From NCBI GenBank assembly GCA_038503075.1, contig JBCAML010000008.1, positions 682,001 to 746,000 of the forward strand: 64,000 bases of DNA, in the 5' to 3' direction. Below, in pieces: positions 1 through 11,900 of this stretch (positions are counted from its first letter, which is position 1; every line of letters starts with the position of its first letter). Made by a program: the position numbers and the translations under genes. The notes under the pieces are model-generated. The model ran no database searches. It was given only the letters and a program-made list of their open reading frames with translations, and was not told where the DNA came from. This DNA comes from Gyromitra esculenta (taxonomy: Eukaryota > Ascomycota > Pezizomycetes > Pezizales > Discinaceae).

Positions 1-575
1 CGGCATCGAGAAGGTCTAGCAAAACATTCATGTGGATCTCCCGCGCAAATAACTTCCGTGACGATGGGTGGAGCAATAGCATCCCCTGTATCAGGTCGAG
101 CGTAGATAGAATCAAGAGATTATTTTGACCACCTACACCTCACAAGAAATTAACACCACTAAATTCACTCTCACTTCTAAACCATGGGGGAGTTGAGGAG
201 AAGATCATACTATTTGTTCGCCCAAGCAACCTCTCCAAACACGAAATCAACCGTATTGTAACTAGCCACAGCTACGTTAGCTTCTCCTCTCCATCCCAAG
301 CCCAATTAGACAAACTCACTATTCCACTCAAATCCACTCTGCAGTCTCAAAAACTCCTTAAACGCTGCATCCTTCGGCCTCGTCGTCACCGGTGTTGCTG
401 GATTTACTGCAACCGGGGGACTGCTAGCTCTACTTCTATCACCACGGCTCGGCGTCCCGGGTGATTGGAGACACATTTTTGCCAGAAAGCCCTCAAGACA
501 TCGTAAGCCCTTACGGATATGCACCGGGTCGTAAGAAGACAGCAGATCGAAAGACGTGGAGAGCAGATGCTCCAT
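1..575 (-). CDS. cdc14: Cdc14, septation initiation network component (5' part, runs off window)
   Basis: Partial gene on the minus strand. Spliced model: exon 1 575-320, exon 2 261-211, exon 3 132-1, with donors GTGAGT and GTATGA and acceptors CTAG and GTAG; the frame is kept across both junctions, giving 146 codons before the window edge. The product starts MEHLLSTSFDLLSSYDPVHI, has a low-complexity Ser/Pro/Thr stretch around residues 38-66, then the conserved segments ISCLERLLGR, LLILSTLDLIQGMLLLHP and LFAREIHMNVLLDLLDA. From memory these match the Cdc14 family (Pfam CDC14, PF08045): the small partner of the Sid1 kinase that acts at the spindle pole body to promote septum formation, not the Cdc14 phosphatase. 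The ATG at 575 is the only in-frame start before the conserved N-terminus. The C-terminus lies outside the window. Confidence 0.8.
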
Positions 576-1452
576 GACGTTGTTCGTTCGGGGGTAAGGG
601 ATAAAAATTGGTTGGTTGCGTAAGATGCTGGTTATGGTAAGCTATCAGGAGCTTAGGTATCAGATGGGGGCGCGGATTCTTGGAAGACAGAGCTGTAGGT
701 AGGTATGTGCAGGTGCGTGATGCGCGGTGGGTGTGAATTTGTAGTGCAGGCTGCAGTATCAACAAGGTGCCAAGAGGGGGTTGGAGCCGCATTTCGCGTT
801 TCCACGGCAACCGGGGGTGGAGGAGGGGTTGGGCTTGATTGTGATGTCCTCCTTGGACCTGAGAGATTAGTTATCTGCTTTTTATTTATTTATATTTATA
901 CGGAGATACTGGATGGTCCAGGCTTTTGTTTATTTATTTCCATGCGGTTTGGGTTGTTATGGCGCGTCATCAGATGTCACTCAATCATCGACCTAGGAGC
1001 AAATAGCATCGTCGTTTGTTTTTAGGGCTATATATACATGTAACAGGGATTCTCGAGCCAAACCTTCGTGAGAGAGTATCTATTTATTCTTCGTACTCTG
1101 CTGCGTACCGATTTCTACTATCAAGCAAAAAACCCTAGCGGCCGGCATTCACAAGAACATAAGAAAAAAGCACTAGTACTCTAGAGGACGTTTATCATCA
1201 ACCTCCCCCATTAGACAATGATTTCTGTTAGCCAAAAGATATGATCAGGTTATGGTGCACAGAACCTCCATTAACTCATGTAACTCGGAACCTCGCATCC
1301 AAATTACCACCACTTGTACTCAAGTTTTAACTCGTAGCTTAAGTACATGTATCACGGAAGTATATGTAGTGCACCTGGGAAATTATAATGTTTCTGGAAA
1401 GCCTATCACATCCCAGGCCTGCCATGCTATCATAGCTGTACCGATGTATATA
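576..1452. other. intergenic, no gene seen
   Basis: Region upstream of cdc14. It holds only short ORFs (99-106 codons) without recognisable domains and with low-complexity composition. The T/A-rich stretch near 880-950 and the TATATATACATG at about 1029-1040 could be promoter-like, but nothing here decides that. Confidence 0.5.
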
Positions 1453-1681
1453 CAGTGGTCGTTTAATGAGGCGACAGTAACAAAACCACGCCCTAACAAT
1501 ATGGGCAATTTCTCCACGCTCATGACAGAGTTCAGAAAAACACATGAAATAAAGACATGTTTCCTGTATTACTACCTATTTGGCTTATTTCTATATCCGA
1601 ACTTCATAGTGTGCATGGAGAAATTGCCCGTATTTCTGGGCGTTGCTCTACAACTATCGCCTCATTAAACGACTGCTACTG
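1453..1681. mobile_element. foldback MITE-like element A (TA-flanked, 229 bp)
   Basis: The left arm reading inward from 1453 and the right arm reading inward (reverse complement) from 1681 are the same sequence over about 70-75 bp, at roughly 75-80% identity by eye. Both start CAGT, share the block GTCGTTTAATGAGGCGA, and share GGGCAATTTCTCCA near the inner end; the right arm has a 3 bp insertion after CAGT. The central unpaired part is about 80 bp. Both ends abut the dinucleotide TA (1451-1452 and 1682-1683), the target duplication typical of Tc1/mariner-type transposons. No transposase is encoded, so this is a non-autonomous (MITE or foldback) element, apparently old because the arms have diverged. 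A chance palindrome this long is very unlikely; the superfamily is inference from the TA and the CAGT end. Confidence 0.7.
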
Positions 1682-1683
1682 TA

Positions 1684-4600
1684 CAAGCTCACCGTTTGAT
1701 TAGAGTTCCTTCCCTAACCCAGGCGGATAGATAATGATTAGCCAGCAGCTTACAGGGGAGGGGGGAATATTTGAGTAGCAAATACGTGTAAGTAAACCTC
1801 GTAGGACGGAATCTCTATTTGAGGGGAGCTACAGGCATGCATGGGTAGCGTCCCGCTCCCAGCGATAACCCGAGGCTCTGTGAGCTAAAGTTGAGATCTC
1901 AAGAATCCTTCATAGCACAATGTTTCGATGCTAGAGGATACATGTATGATACTCGAATCAAGTATGCCATCACGACCAACTGCGATCAGAACCGATAAAA
2001 GCTTGGAAAAACTGAGAGATAATCACGATAGTTACCTCAAAGATAAAGACGGCAACTCATATGTTTCAGAATACTTCTCGTCGCAGGAGGAAAAAAAATA
2101 AAGCTAAAGAGACTGATCATACGATGTCACCTGCAATCGGATCGACCATATCCACAGCACCGTAACACTAAATGCGGAGGCTCTAGAAGCGACTCTATAC
2201 AATTGACACAACGAGGCGGGGTACAGGATGTAACTAGCCGCTGGAGGATAGGATGTAAGATGTCAATAAGTACTCAAGACGTGGTTTTAACCATATTGAG
2301 GGTTGCATATCTTTTGGGTAGGTTACGATATTTGCATAAGCGCTATTAAACAAGAGATATAGAAATAGTTTTCTGGTCCCAATTCCTGAACTAACTAGGA
2401 GAAATTACCATTTAATAGAAATTATCTGTAGACTATAGTTCCGAATCAAACTGCCTTCAGTTAATGCTTCTGCGCTAATTCAATAAATAGCTAGAATCAA
2501 GCTGATAATAGACAAACGAGCGAATTGTTGCAGTCGCACCACGATCGTGATACGAGTGCTTAAGTACCTTGAACATGTCACATATCAAAGGGCTTGATAG
2601 AGGAGTTAGATATAATAGTACCGACATGTATGCCGGTTTCCTTTTCACTCATGCTTCACTTCTCCTTTTCTCCACACCCCGCAAGGCTGTAATGTCGTTG
2701 GTTGAATGGTTCCCGGATTTTAATCCCATCCTTGGGCATGCCGCAGTGCTGCAGGGAGCGGAAGAGGCCCTGCAGCGAATAGCTATGGGCAAAATCCGAT
2801 ACACATTTGATGGTGGTGCATAGCTGACCAAAAAAATTTCAACTTTATGTTGGAGAGGTTTTCGATGGGCGATCTTAAGATATTCGAAGTTCTGGCAAAG
2901 AGCTACCCCCGAATCACAGAGGCAGGTAAGTCGGAGAGGCGGGAAACGCCCCGAAGTCACATTTTGGTTACTAATTTGCACTTATCCTGATTCCTGGTGG
3001 TGGGGTTGTTTGATCGACGTTACCCTCAGGGCTGAAGAGTGAATTAAACCAATAGTTATTTTAATGGAAAGTACATGTAAAGATGACTGGTGCCTTGGCA
3101 CTTTATTTCTGTGTAGGCAGAGATCCGCATATCAAAAAAGATATTTTTCTCCCTAAAACTGAGTTCACTACACACAGCCAACGACATATAGTGGACCACG
3201 CCGATGGCGATGAATTGATCTTTACAACACAACTTGCTAAGTGTCCTTTTGGAATTTTCAGAGGTTTCTTATAATTTTTTAGGCATTTACCCGTTGCTTT
3301 TACCACTTGCTAGGTCCTAGTCCTCGCAAAGTTGAAAGAGAGCTTTGGAACGTGCATGTGCTACATGTATATGTACACGGTCATCATTGTACAGAACCAG
3401 GTCAGGGCCAACGCAGTGATCGACCGGAGAGGCTGCTTTTCACTCTAGTCTACACGCATAGTGACGATATTTTGTAAAAAAGCTTAGAAGAGAGAAAAGC
3501 ACCTTGAGTTTTCCGACAGAAACTGAGGTAAAAATATGCTTCTTTTCTAGAAGTTGCCCAGTTTCCCACGTGCGAATGCCTTCTGGAGAACGGCAGGGGT
3601 ACATTCGACGTCATAGCTGTCGTCACTGAAACATTCGTGCAGCTGTTTTGGCCCGTTTCAGGGCCCGTTTGACTCGCTGGGGATTGGCGTGATTGGTCCC
3701 GATAAGATACCATACCAAATCTGATTATGATCAGCGAATTCACGGGACGTGCCGGAACAAAATCTCTACGGAAGCTCAACGTCCATCGTCGCCCGCTCGA
3801 GTGACGATAAATATACCATGTCAAAGTGCCCTGTTACGTGGCGTAAGATCCCCCGTGAACTTTTTTTTCTTTCAAGGTTTGGTTTTTCCCTGTGATCTTT
3901 AAATGACGAGAATTATGAGAGCAATATCACAACCGCAAAAACGTGATTGTATTCGCGCTTAGCGAGTAGAAACCTCCTTTGCGTGCTGATGCGGGATTTT
4001 TTATGTGTCTTAGAAGATGGAAGATGGAGATTATATCTGACACAGCCTCTCTTCTGACAGGGTAGCGTTTTACCCAATTGATAGCAAATTTCGACAATAG
4101 GTTTCCATACCTGTACCCAGCGACGGCTGATCCGCACTCTTGCTCGTTGCATATCAAAGCAGCCGAGATGGGAGGATGTGCGAGCAATCAGGGAAGATCA
4201 CTGTTGGATCTGCAAATTTGCTAGCCATCGGTTCTTTTTGAGGTTTCCTGCCAGGAACAGTTCCTCCGCCTCCTTTGAATCGGTTAGTTTTTCCGGAGGC
4301 CATGTGTTGTTGAACCCTTATTTATGCAAAGTTCGGTTCGCTTTTTCTGGCGGCAGAAATTCTCCACTGAGAGGGGTCGCCCTAATTGGTGTTACTCCAT
4401 AGCTCCACCATCATCAATATGCAGTGAGAAACTTATGGGCAACTGAAGGTTTGGCGAGCGATTTCAAGCATCGGATCGCAACTGCAAGTACGATGTTCCA
4501 GAGCTGAGTTTCGCGATATCAGCAGCGGTATTGGCTTGGAAAGTTTGATGGATGAATTGACGAGCCACTCCAGCCCATTTGGATAGGTGGTCGCTAGCTG

Positions 4601-5652
4601 ATATTTGGCACGCAGCGAATCATCTACTCTACTCTAGACAGAAAGGAAGCTGATTGCGGCGTTGGAATTATTTCGTTTCGCGTTGATGTCCCGAGTGAAG
4701 ATGGTGGCTTGCGTGTCAAGGTAGGGCTGTGATGTGTATCCATTGTCCAGGTTAAGAGGTAAAAAGAACACTCAGCATGCAAGCCAACATCACTTTGCTT
4801 TTTTTTAAAGCAGTGATTAGATACATGTAGATAAGCATGATAGTTAAGTGCTATCCTCTACTGTATCTACATGTATACATGTATTCAAGCTCCTTTCTCC
4901 TAAGTCCCCGAGCTACCAATAGATTCTCCAGCCATATGAAACTTTAGCTGGTAAACGGCAAGCGGGGAAATCATTGAGTGTTACCGGAATGCCCAATTCT
5001 CCATCGTGCGCTCTGAAGCATGTTACCAAATAAGAAGTGAAATAAAATGATACAATTTAGGTCCCAGCTTCACTGGCTACATCCAGGTTGGGTTTGAGGT
5101 TGGGTTTCAAGGGTCTGCAATGTTTGGTTAGCCCCAGGCTACTGTGCCTTGAAGTTTGGACCATCCGCATCGTCATTTTGCATCCCAAGGAAACGCCGGT
5201 ACCAGTACACAAAGACGGGGGTTTAGAATATCGTGCATTTGTTTCGCGCGATTCTCTGCTGCTAGTAATGCATTCAGGAGGAGTGTACATGTACATACAT
5301 GCGTGTCGTGTAATTATCGTTGGCCCCACCCGATATGCTGCTGCAAGGTCTCGCTTTGCTGTTCTGGGAGGCGGGGTGGATGGTGATGGTTGTTCCCCTC
5401 CAAACCTGCCTACTATAGCCACAGCCCGCCAATCTTTCACTTGTGTGGGCAATACTGATATAAAAAGCCCTCATCCCTCCGCTCTAAGGCATTCAATAAA
5501 CCTGTACTCCTTCATTTCTTAGCCTCGGAATTGTTAGTTGTGTGAATCTCGCAGTCCACCTCACCTCGCTTTCGCTTGGCCTATCTTCTTTTTACCCAAC
5601 AGTATCTTTATTTCTCGCCAATTCAAGCCCTCAGTATCTATATTCAGTCAAT
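1684..5652. other. gene desert upstream of the HAD phosphatase gene
   Basis: About 4 kb with stops scattered in all frames and no ORF I recognise. The longest, 144 codons at 5088-5522, sits in the presumed promoter of the downstream gene and looks spurious. TACATGTA-type palindromes recur here (for example near 1939, 3072, 3362, 4822, 4870 and 5287). Around 4821-4877 a 13 bp inverted copy of ATACATGTAGATA/TATCTACATGTAT could form a hairpin. A CT-rich leader at about 5550-5640 precedes the ATG at 5653, as is common in fungal promoters. Confidence 0.5.
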
Positions 5653-6906
5653 ATGGCACCAGCTGTAGTAAATACCCAACCCATCAATGCTCCCGAGCTT
5701 GAGAAGTCCAAGCCGCACACTGGAGAAATCAAAGTTCAAGATCTTAGAGTACCAACAAAGAGCTTGGAAACTTATGCAGATGGCGAACTTGGCCCAAAGC
5801 GAGATATCATCATCTTCTCAGGTATGACCCTTCTTGAAAAATGTTACAAGTTTGTGGCTAACAAGTTTTACAGATTTCGATGGCACAATTTTCATACAAG
5901 ATACAGGACACATTCTATTCGATGCCCATGGATGTGGTGCCAAGAGGAGGGAGGAGCTTGACGAAGAAATCAAGAATGGTGTAAGGTCATTCCGTGAGGT
6001 TTCGGAGGAGATGTGGGGGAGCTTGAACGTCCCATTCGATGATGGATTCGACGTCATGAAGGGGGCTCTGGATATCGATCCTGCGTTCCTCGAGTTCCAC
6101 GCCTTCTGTATCAAGAATAACATCCCTTTCAACGTCATCTCCGCCGGCCTCAAGCCCATCCTTCGTCGTGTTCTCGACGAGTTCCTAGGAAAGAAACAGG
6201 TAGGTTAAATCGCTAAAACCCCAAAAATTGCACACGGATGATTACGAGCAATAGGCTAATCCTCGTCGCCTTATTTAGTCAAAATTCATTGATATTATCG
6301 CCAACGAGGCCACAATCAGTGCAGATGGCACGCAATGGAAGCCTGTCTGGCGTCATGATACCCCTCTCGGTCACGACAAAGCAGCCTCCATCCAGGAGTA
6401 CCGAACGATTGCGTCTTCAGAAAGCGAAGATGGCTCATGCCCTCTTATCATTTTCGTCGGAGATGGTGTTTCGGATCTTGCCGCTGCTCGTGAGGCAGAC
6501 GTCCTTTTCGCCAGGAGAGGGTTAAGACTCGAGGAGTACTGCAGAGAGAACAAAATCGCGTACGTCGCCTTCGACACATTCGCCGACATCCAGCAAGAGA
6601 TTATCAGGATCACGAGGGAGGATCAGAAGATCACTCGGGGTTACGGAAAGCCCGTACAGTACAATGTGAGTGCAGTATTTGGTTTAGACCTGCGGTTCTC
6701 TTTTCCTAAAAAAAAAAGTCACTAATAAAGCTATTTAGCCTCGTGCAAACTTCTGGAGAAAAGCTATCAAGAAGAAGAACGCTCCTCGCTTTGCCAAGAA
6801 CGCCTCAAAGGAAGACAGGCTCCACCTCTGGCCCGAGACCTTCTCCGTCAAGCAGCCCGCCGCTGCCAAGGAGCCCGAAGTTTCATCAAGTACCACCGCT
6901 GCCTAG
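5653..6906 (+). CDS. HAD-superfamily phosphatase, Pyp1/YNL010W-like
   Basis: Exons 5653-5821, 5874-6199, 6279-6665 and 6739-6906; donors GTATGA, GTAGGT and GTGAGT, acceptors ACAG, TTAG and TTAG. The spliced product is 349 aa. HAD motif I is DFDGT at residues 57-61, with the nucleophile aspartate and the general acid/base aspartate two residues on. Motif II is probably the serine in NVISAGLKP, and motif IV is GDGVSD at about 226-231. The helical cap lies between motifs I and II. This layout is that of the phosphoserine phosphatase / MtnX-like HAD subfamily; the closest named relative I recall is budding yeast YNL010W (Pyp1), linked to removal of phosphorylated polyol by-products, so the exact substrate is inferred. 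The C-terminal basic tail (FWRKAIKKKNAPRFAKN) is outside the fold. An upstream in-frame ATG at 5542 adds a hydrophobic stretch but lies in the CT-rich leader; 5653 is preferred. Confidence 0.82.
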
Positions 6907-8709
6907 TAAATTAATCGGTGACGTTACGTTGATATCAATTTTCGACTTTTGAGAGGCTTAGCGATATATCCTCGTGTTTTTTATTATAGTTTTCAGGACT
7001 TTGATGCGGGGTAATTAGAAGATGGCTCCAACATTGGAGATTTTCTTGTATTTCTTTTAGTTACCTGGTACCTGGTATGGGATTCTGGCGTATTGGGTTT
7101 CCTTTTCAACTGTACTGTTTGAGTTTCGTGTGCTTATAGAGAAGTACATCACGGGATTTTTGCCTTAGAAAAATGTCGGAACTGGATCGAGAAAAAAATG
7201 AACCTTTTTTTTTTTTTTTACATCTCACATCAATTTCTTTTGAGATTTATGGGTCTTATGTGGGTGTGAATGAATGATATCATAGACTAACTTGCTAGCT
7301 AACTGACCGGGTATACTTGCGAGGTACATACATATGCAAGAATGGAATGGTGATGTGTACCAATTGCCTAACGGCTATTCATGCCCCGAGGGAATTAGGC
7401 TCACAATCGCAACCCCGAACATGCTGCCAGCAAACGAGGAATAAGTGACGTCTAAGAAAGGAAGTGAGATAATATACATGTGAACATGTATGTATCCATC
7501 CAGCGTAGGCTAACCACATACTCCCAACCATGTACTCTACTGACCTAACGCAAAAGCCACGAGCCGCGGTTGACTTTTCTTACAAATCATACTTATCCAC
7601 CCACCTACCAACATTGCAACGTCGCGGATTAATTTTTTTGCTTTTAGCCACGGACCCAGTTGCAACCACTCGGCGTTTAATGATATCAGGTGCGGGGCTC
7701 CCGTATGTGCTGTACTGCGTCTCATCGGATAGGAGATTATAGTAGCGGGTATGGCGTTACTAGCTATAGGCATAGTAAACCTTGCTTTTGTAAGTTTTAT
7801 CGCCTCCTCACTTTTTTTTCTATGCTGCTATTCTCGTTTCCTCGTCTAGTATTATGAGGTTATTTTTTTTAGCTCGCTATTAGAACCTAGGCTTTGATAA
7901 CAGGCCGGATATACTTTATCGATACCTGGCTTGTTGAATCCAACTGAACCCCGCTTCTCAACCACGAGGGATGAGCGGGGTGCGATCGTCAGCGGGTCTC
8001 AACTGAAGGGGGAACGAGGCGATGGTCCGAAACTTGTGAAGGCTTATCTTAGGATGGTGCAACAGGTACATGTATTTCAATCGAGAGCATTCAAAGGTGG
8101 GGGTGGTGCGGGGGGGACAGTTGACACGTCTAGTTTCTCATGGGTGGGCTAGTGATGGGCTGTGATGCAGTTTTTAAGACTTTTCTCGTGGCTGGGCGCT
8201 CTGCGTTTTTTATCAAACCTATCGGCAAAAACAGATACCGCTTTGGTGGGTAGAACCGATGGAGCAAGTTTGTCCCCGACGTCTTTCCGATGGCTAGAAA
8301 TTGCAGTCAGGCAAACGGGCAGATCGGCTCAATTGCCCATTTCCCGTGATTGATTTTATTTCCTGGATGGCTAATAATGCTAGATACTCCAATCCAAAAT
8401 CTCTGTCTGGTTATAGGTAAGAAATCTTATTAACTCTCTCAATAGACTAAAGGGGAGATGAACGTGTCTTAAACCTGCAGAATAGGGCTATACTACAATG
8501 TACTGTACTATTGGTTGATGCGACAGACGCTGCATTATTTGAGCTGAGCCCAATGTCGATTTATTGGCTGTAATTAGTTGAACCTTGACATCTATCCAAC
8601 CAGTCAGGCCACAATGTCATCCTGCGGCTCCGATCCGTCCACGTTCATAGCAACCTATTCTTAGAGGAAAAATGGCGTTCAATGAATCAGGGTGATGTCT
8701 ACTAGAGTA
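6907..8709. other. intergenic, 3' flank and desert
   Basis: This is the 3' flank of the HAD phosphatase gene followed by gene-poor sequence. It contains a poly-T run near 7204-7219 and TACATGT motifs near 7476-7490 and 8064. ORFs are at most about 80 codons with no recognisable domain. Confidence 0.5.
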
Positions 8710-8916
8710 CCGTAAAAACTCAGTCATAACGAACTGGCCTGGGCTGAGACAACAGGATAGAACGGGTAGCATAATTAGTGCGACTGCTTGAGGTTCAGCG
8801 GCGGCCAGTAAATAAACAGGTATGTTCAACCCAAATCCTAGGTTCTAACCATTAAGGCTGGAGGTATTTCCTGCCGTCTCAGTCCAGACCAGTTCGTTAT
8901 GACTGAGTTTTCACGG
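8710..8916. mobile_element. MITE-like element B (TA target duplication, 41 bp terminal inverted repeats)
   Basis: The left end starts CCGTAAAAACTCAGTCATAA at 8710. The reverse complement of the right end, read inward from 8916, starts CCGTGAAAACTCAGTCATAA. The two arms match over 41 bp with three differences, all transitions. TA dinucleotides flank both ends (8708-8709 and 8917-8918). The 125 bp core holds no coding sequence. Length 207 bp, long terminal inverted repeats and a TA duplication are the structure of a non-autonomous Tc1/mariner-type element. The 93% arm identity suggests it is younger than element A. The family name is unknown, and no transposase source is visible in this window. 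Confidence 0.8.
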
Positions 8917-8918
8917 TA

Positions 8919-11900
8919 TAGTAAGCGTTAACCAAATACTGAAAACAGGAGCTATAAACACGGCTCGCATGCATAAGCTGGTAGTGATACAGTCAACAGC
9001 ATTATGTCACGATTTCTACTTCGACCACTTGTTGCTGATGCATTCAGTATATCCCGTAACTTCGTCAGTGTTGCACCAAAGCTAGGTCGCTCACGACACG
9101 TGCACACTACTCTCCCCGCCCAACATTTGATCAACGCCCAGTCTACACCAATAGCAGATCGCCCAAGATGTTACGCACGAGATCACTGCAGATCACTCGG
9201 TTTCAAGCCCAGTAGGTGTTGAAACAACCCTATGGCCATCGTGGGATGATCTGGGATAGCCCCCCCCACACGGCACCTGGTGAACGAACCCAAAACCAAA
9301 CCGAGAGATCTACTTTGCTGTCGTGGCCAAATAGTACCTTTAGACGCTCGGTGCCATTTCAGTGATAATCCCCTTCATGCATCAAGGATACAATGTCAGT
9401 ATCAGCCATAGCTCCACAGGGAAGAACCCCATAGGATGACTGATATGACAATAAGGGGCGAAGGACAACTAGAGTTACGGATGTTACTTCTCAGTTCCAC
9501 AAACTGTAAGCATCCCTAAGAAGGACTACTAGATCCGTTTACTCTATACACTTCATTTGATACTTCTAAAGCATAAGATCACTAATGGTTACGGGGTTGG
9601 TTTGGGCTATAGATACATGTGACTTGTTTGGATAAAAACGATATGTATTCTTAGCTCTCCTAAGCACGAGCGGCCGCTTGCTGAGATTTCAGTTGGCAGA
9701 CGCTGATTTCTGCTGCCTAATAGAGTGGAACCCTGCCTTATGGTTTTGATCATCGGTGTTGACCTGCGCTTTAGAAACAGTTCCACGGGATTTTAAACAG
9801 CCCCGTATCCGATACGTTTGCAAAAAAGGTGAATATTACATATCCATCCACTTCAGTATTGGTACTAGTACCTTCCTCAGACTGCAACTGCAAAGCTTAC
9901 CCATGAGTGTTCGCCCGCGTTCGGTAAAGCGCATGACGAGTTTTCCAAATCCTTTAACTCGACAACGGGTAGCCGAACTGTGTACTACAAATTTGGTACA
10001 CCCATTTTCGCAAAGCTCATCGCAGGCGAAGATTTTGTCAGGCCTTTGCGAGTTATACACCCACATTCCATTTGGTTGCTGGCTCTGGAACCATCCATCC
10101 AAAAAGATAATTTCGTCGAAAGGTCCGATGACAGAAGCTGTTGAACCCACTCTTGAAGACTCCGGAGACAATGGTGATGTTCGGAGTACGTATGTACACC
10201 TGGTTATGACTGGGTTTAGTTCTGAGCCACGATCGTTGAAAAACTAGAGAGGGGGCTCAACTCGGTTCCATAATCAGAAATATAAATCTACAAACCCACA
10301 TAGCTCGGCGAGTTTTCCAAAGATAAACCCTGTGTTACGATATCCCTAAGGAATTACATTAGGGATGAGGAAGCATTTCCTAAGCGTGAAGTCGATACCA
10401 GGAAAAGTGCCTTATTTAGGCCCTCAGGTAGGATGCAACGTCAATTGGACATAACTCTATAAAAATAGTATTCAAAATAACGTTTATCGTGTATAGAATC
10501 AAGAATTATAGTCTCAATGCAATGAGCGAATGAACGAAAAATAATTAAATCTGCTAACGGTTTGCCGAGTGATATACTATGACTTGTGAACTTTCTGTGT
10601 GAAACAACCGCTCGAAATTTCACGAAAAGATTTAATTAATGCATTAGACCACTGGCAGCTTCAGCTAAAATTAACAAATCAATATTGATGGCCCAAAGCT
10701 AAAAGCACTGCCCAACTTTATTAATTTAGCTCGCTCCACCCCAAGACATGATATATACGCCAAGGTAAATAAACGGTAATATGTCTGGTACATCACGAAA
10801 ACTCACTCGATGATATGTATAGCACCTCGGACATTATTTTCACAGCCAGCACCAATTACAACCGATACTAATTAAAGCCACGTGTTGTGCTAAACGTTTC
10901 GAAGGCTTTCTTTGTGAATACAAGCTCTTTCTCGCTTTGCCTTAAGGTAGCGGTTCCCCTCTCACTTCTGTGTAGGCATTTGATTGCGACAACCTTAAAT
11001 TTCGGTCTCGGAGTCAGTAAAAACCGAAAAGCTTATCGTACTATTCTGATTCATCTGTCAAGAAAACACAACATCTGCTGAAATAAGCTATGATCGGCTG
11101 GAAGTCAGCCACATGTATGTTAGGAAGAATGCCGAAGCCAATCTATGAAGAATCACACCAAAGTCCGTGGCGTTACGGCAACCTATTAAGATGCCGCCAT
11201 GTTTTCTGCACTGGGGATTTTTCTTCGATCGGTAGCATCTTAGTAGTTACCTTTGCAAGCAATACTCTCGTTAATGGCCGAAAGAATCTCAAAGTTCGAT
11301 GAGTCGTTTTAGCATTACTAAGACATCAAACTAAAGATAAAAAATTACGAGGAGCTCGCTCAACCATAAGGCAGACGCAAAATCCGGTCAGCACAAGCTG
11401 ATACAACCCATACAAGGCGCAATCACTATAGTGTCACCCACCACCACCGTAATCAGTCCTCTCTACTGTGCACGCCGAAGCCCCGATCAACCTCTCACAC
11501 GAGATTTCCGGTAAACCCGGGTAAAAAAAAAAACCTCAACCCTCCTGTTGTAAAAACTTGGAATGAGACTAAGCTATTGCAGATGTGGATCTTCTTTCCT
11601 CAAACACTAAAAATACCTAACGTTCGGAGCCTTGTGGTTCCTTGAGCTGGATTTATCTATGGCTGATCATGAAAGGTCACTCGTTGTATTACCAGCTCAT
11701 ATCAATCAGTGTCAACTATGGTAGGGTTTCCCTATTTCCTCAGCCCATCCTAAGACAATAACCAGTGGGAGGAAACAGGTGATATCGTTGAGCTACAGGA
11801 AGGCGACTCTTACCTTCGAGAGCTACATGTATATGCGCCATAACCATGTAAAGCAGAGCATCCAAAATTAGAAATATATGTACTTTCGTCCAATCCCACT

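Noticed and set aside
5088..5522. 144-codon ORF just before the HAD phosphatase gene
   Set aside because: It lies in the presumed promoter, overlaps other ORFs on both strands and has no recognisable domain.
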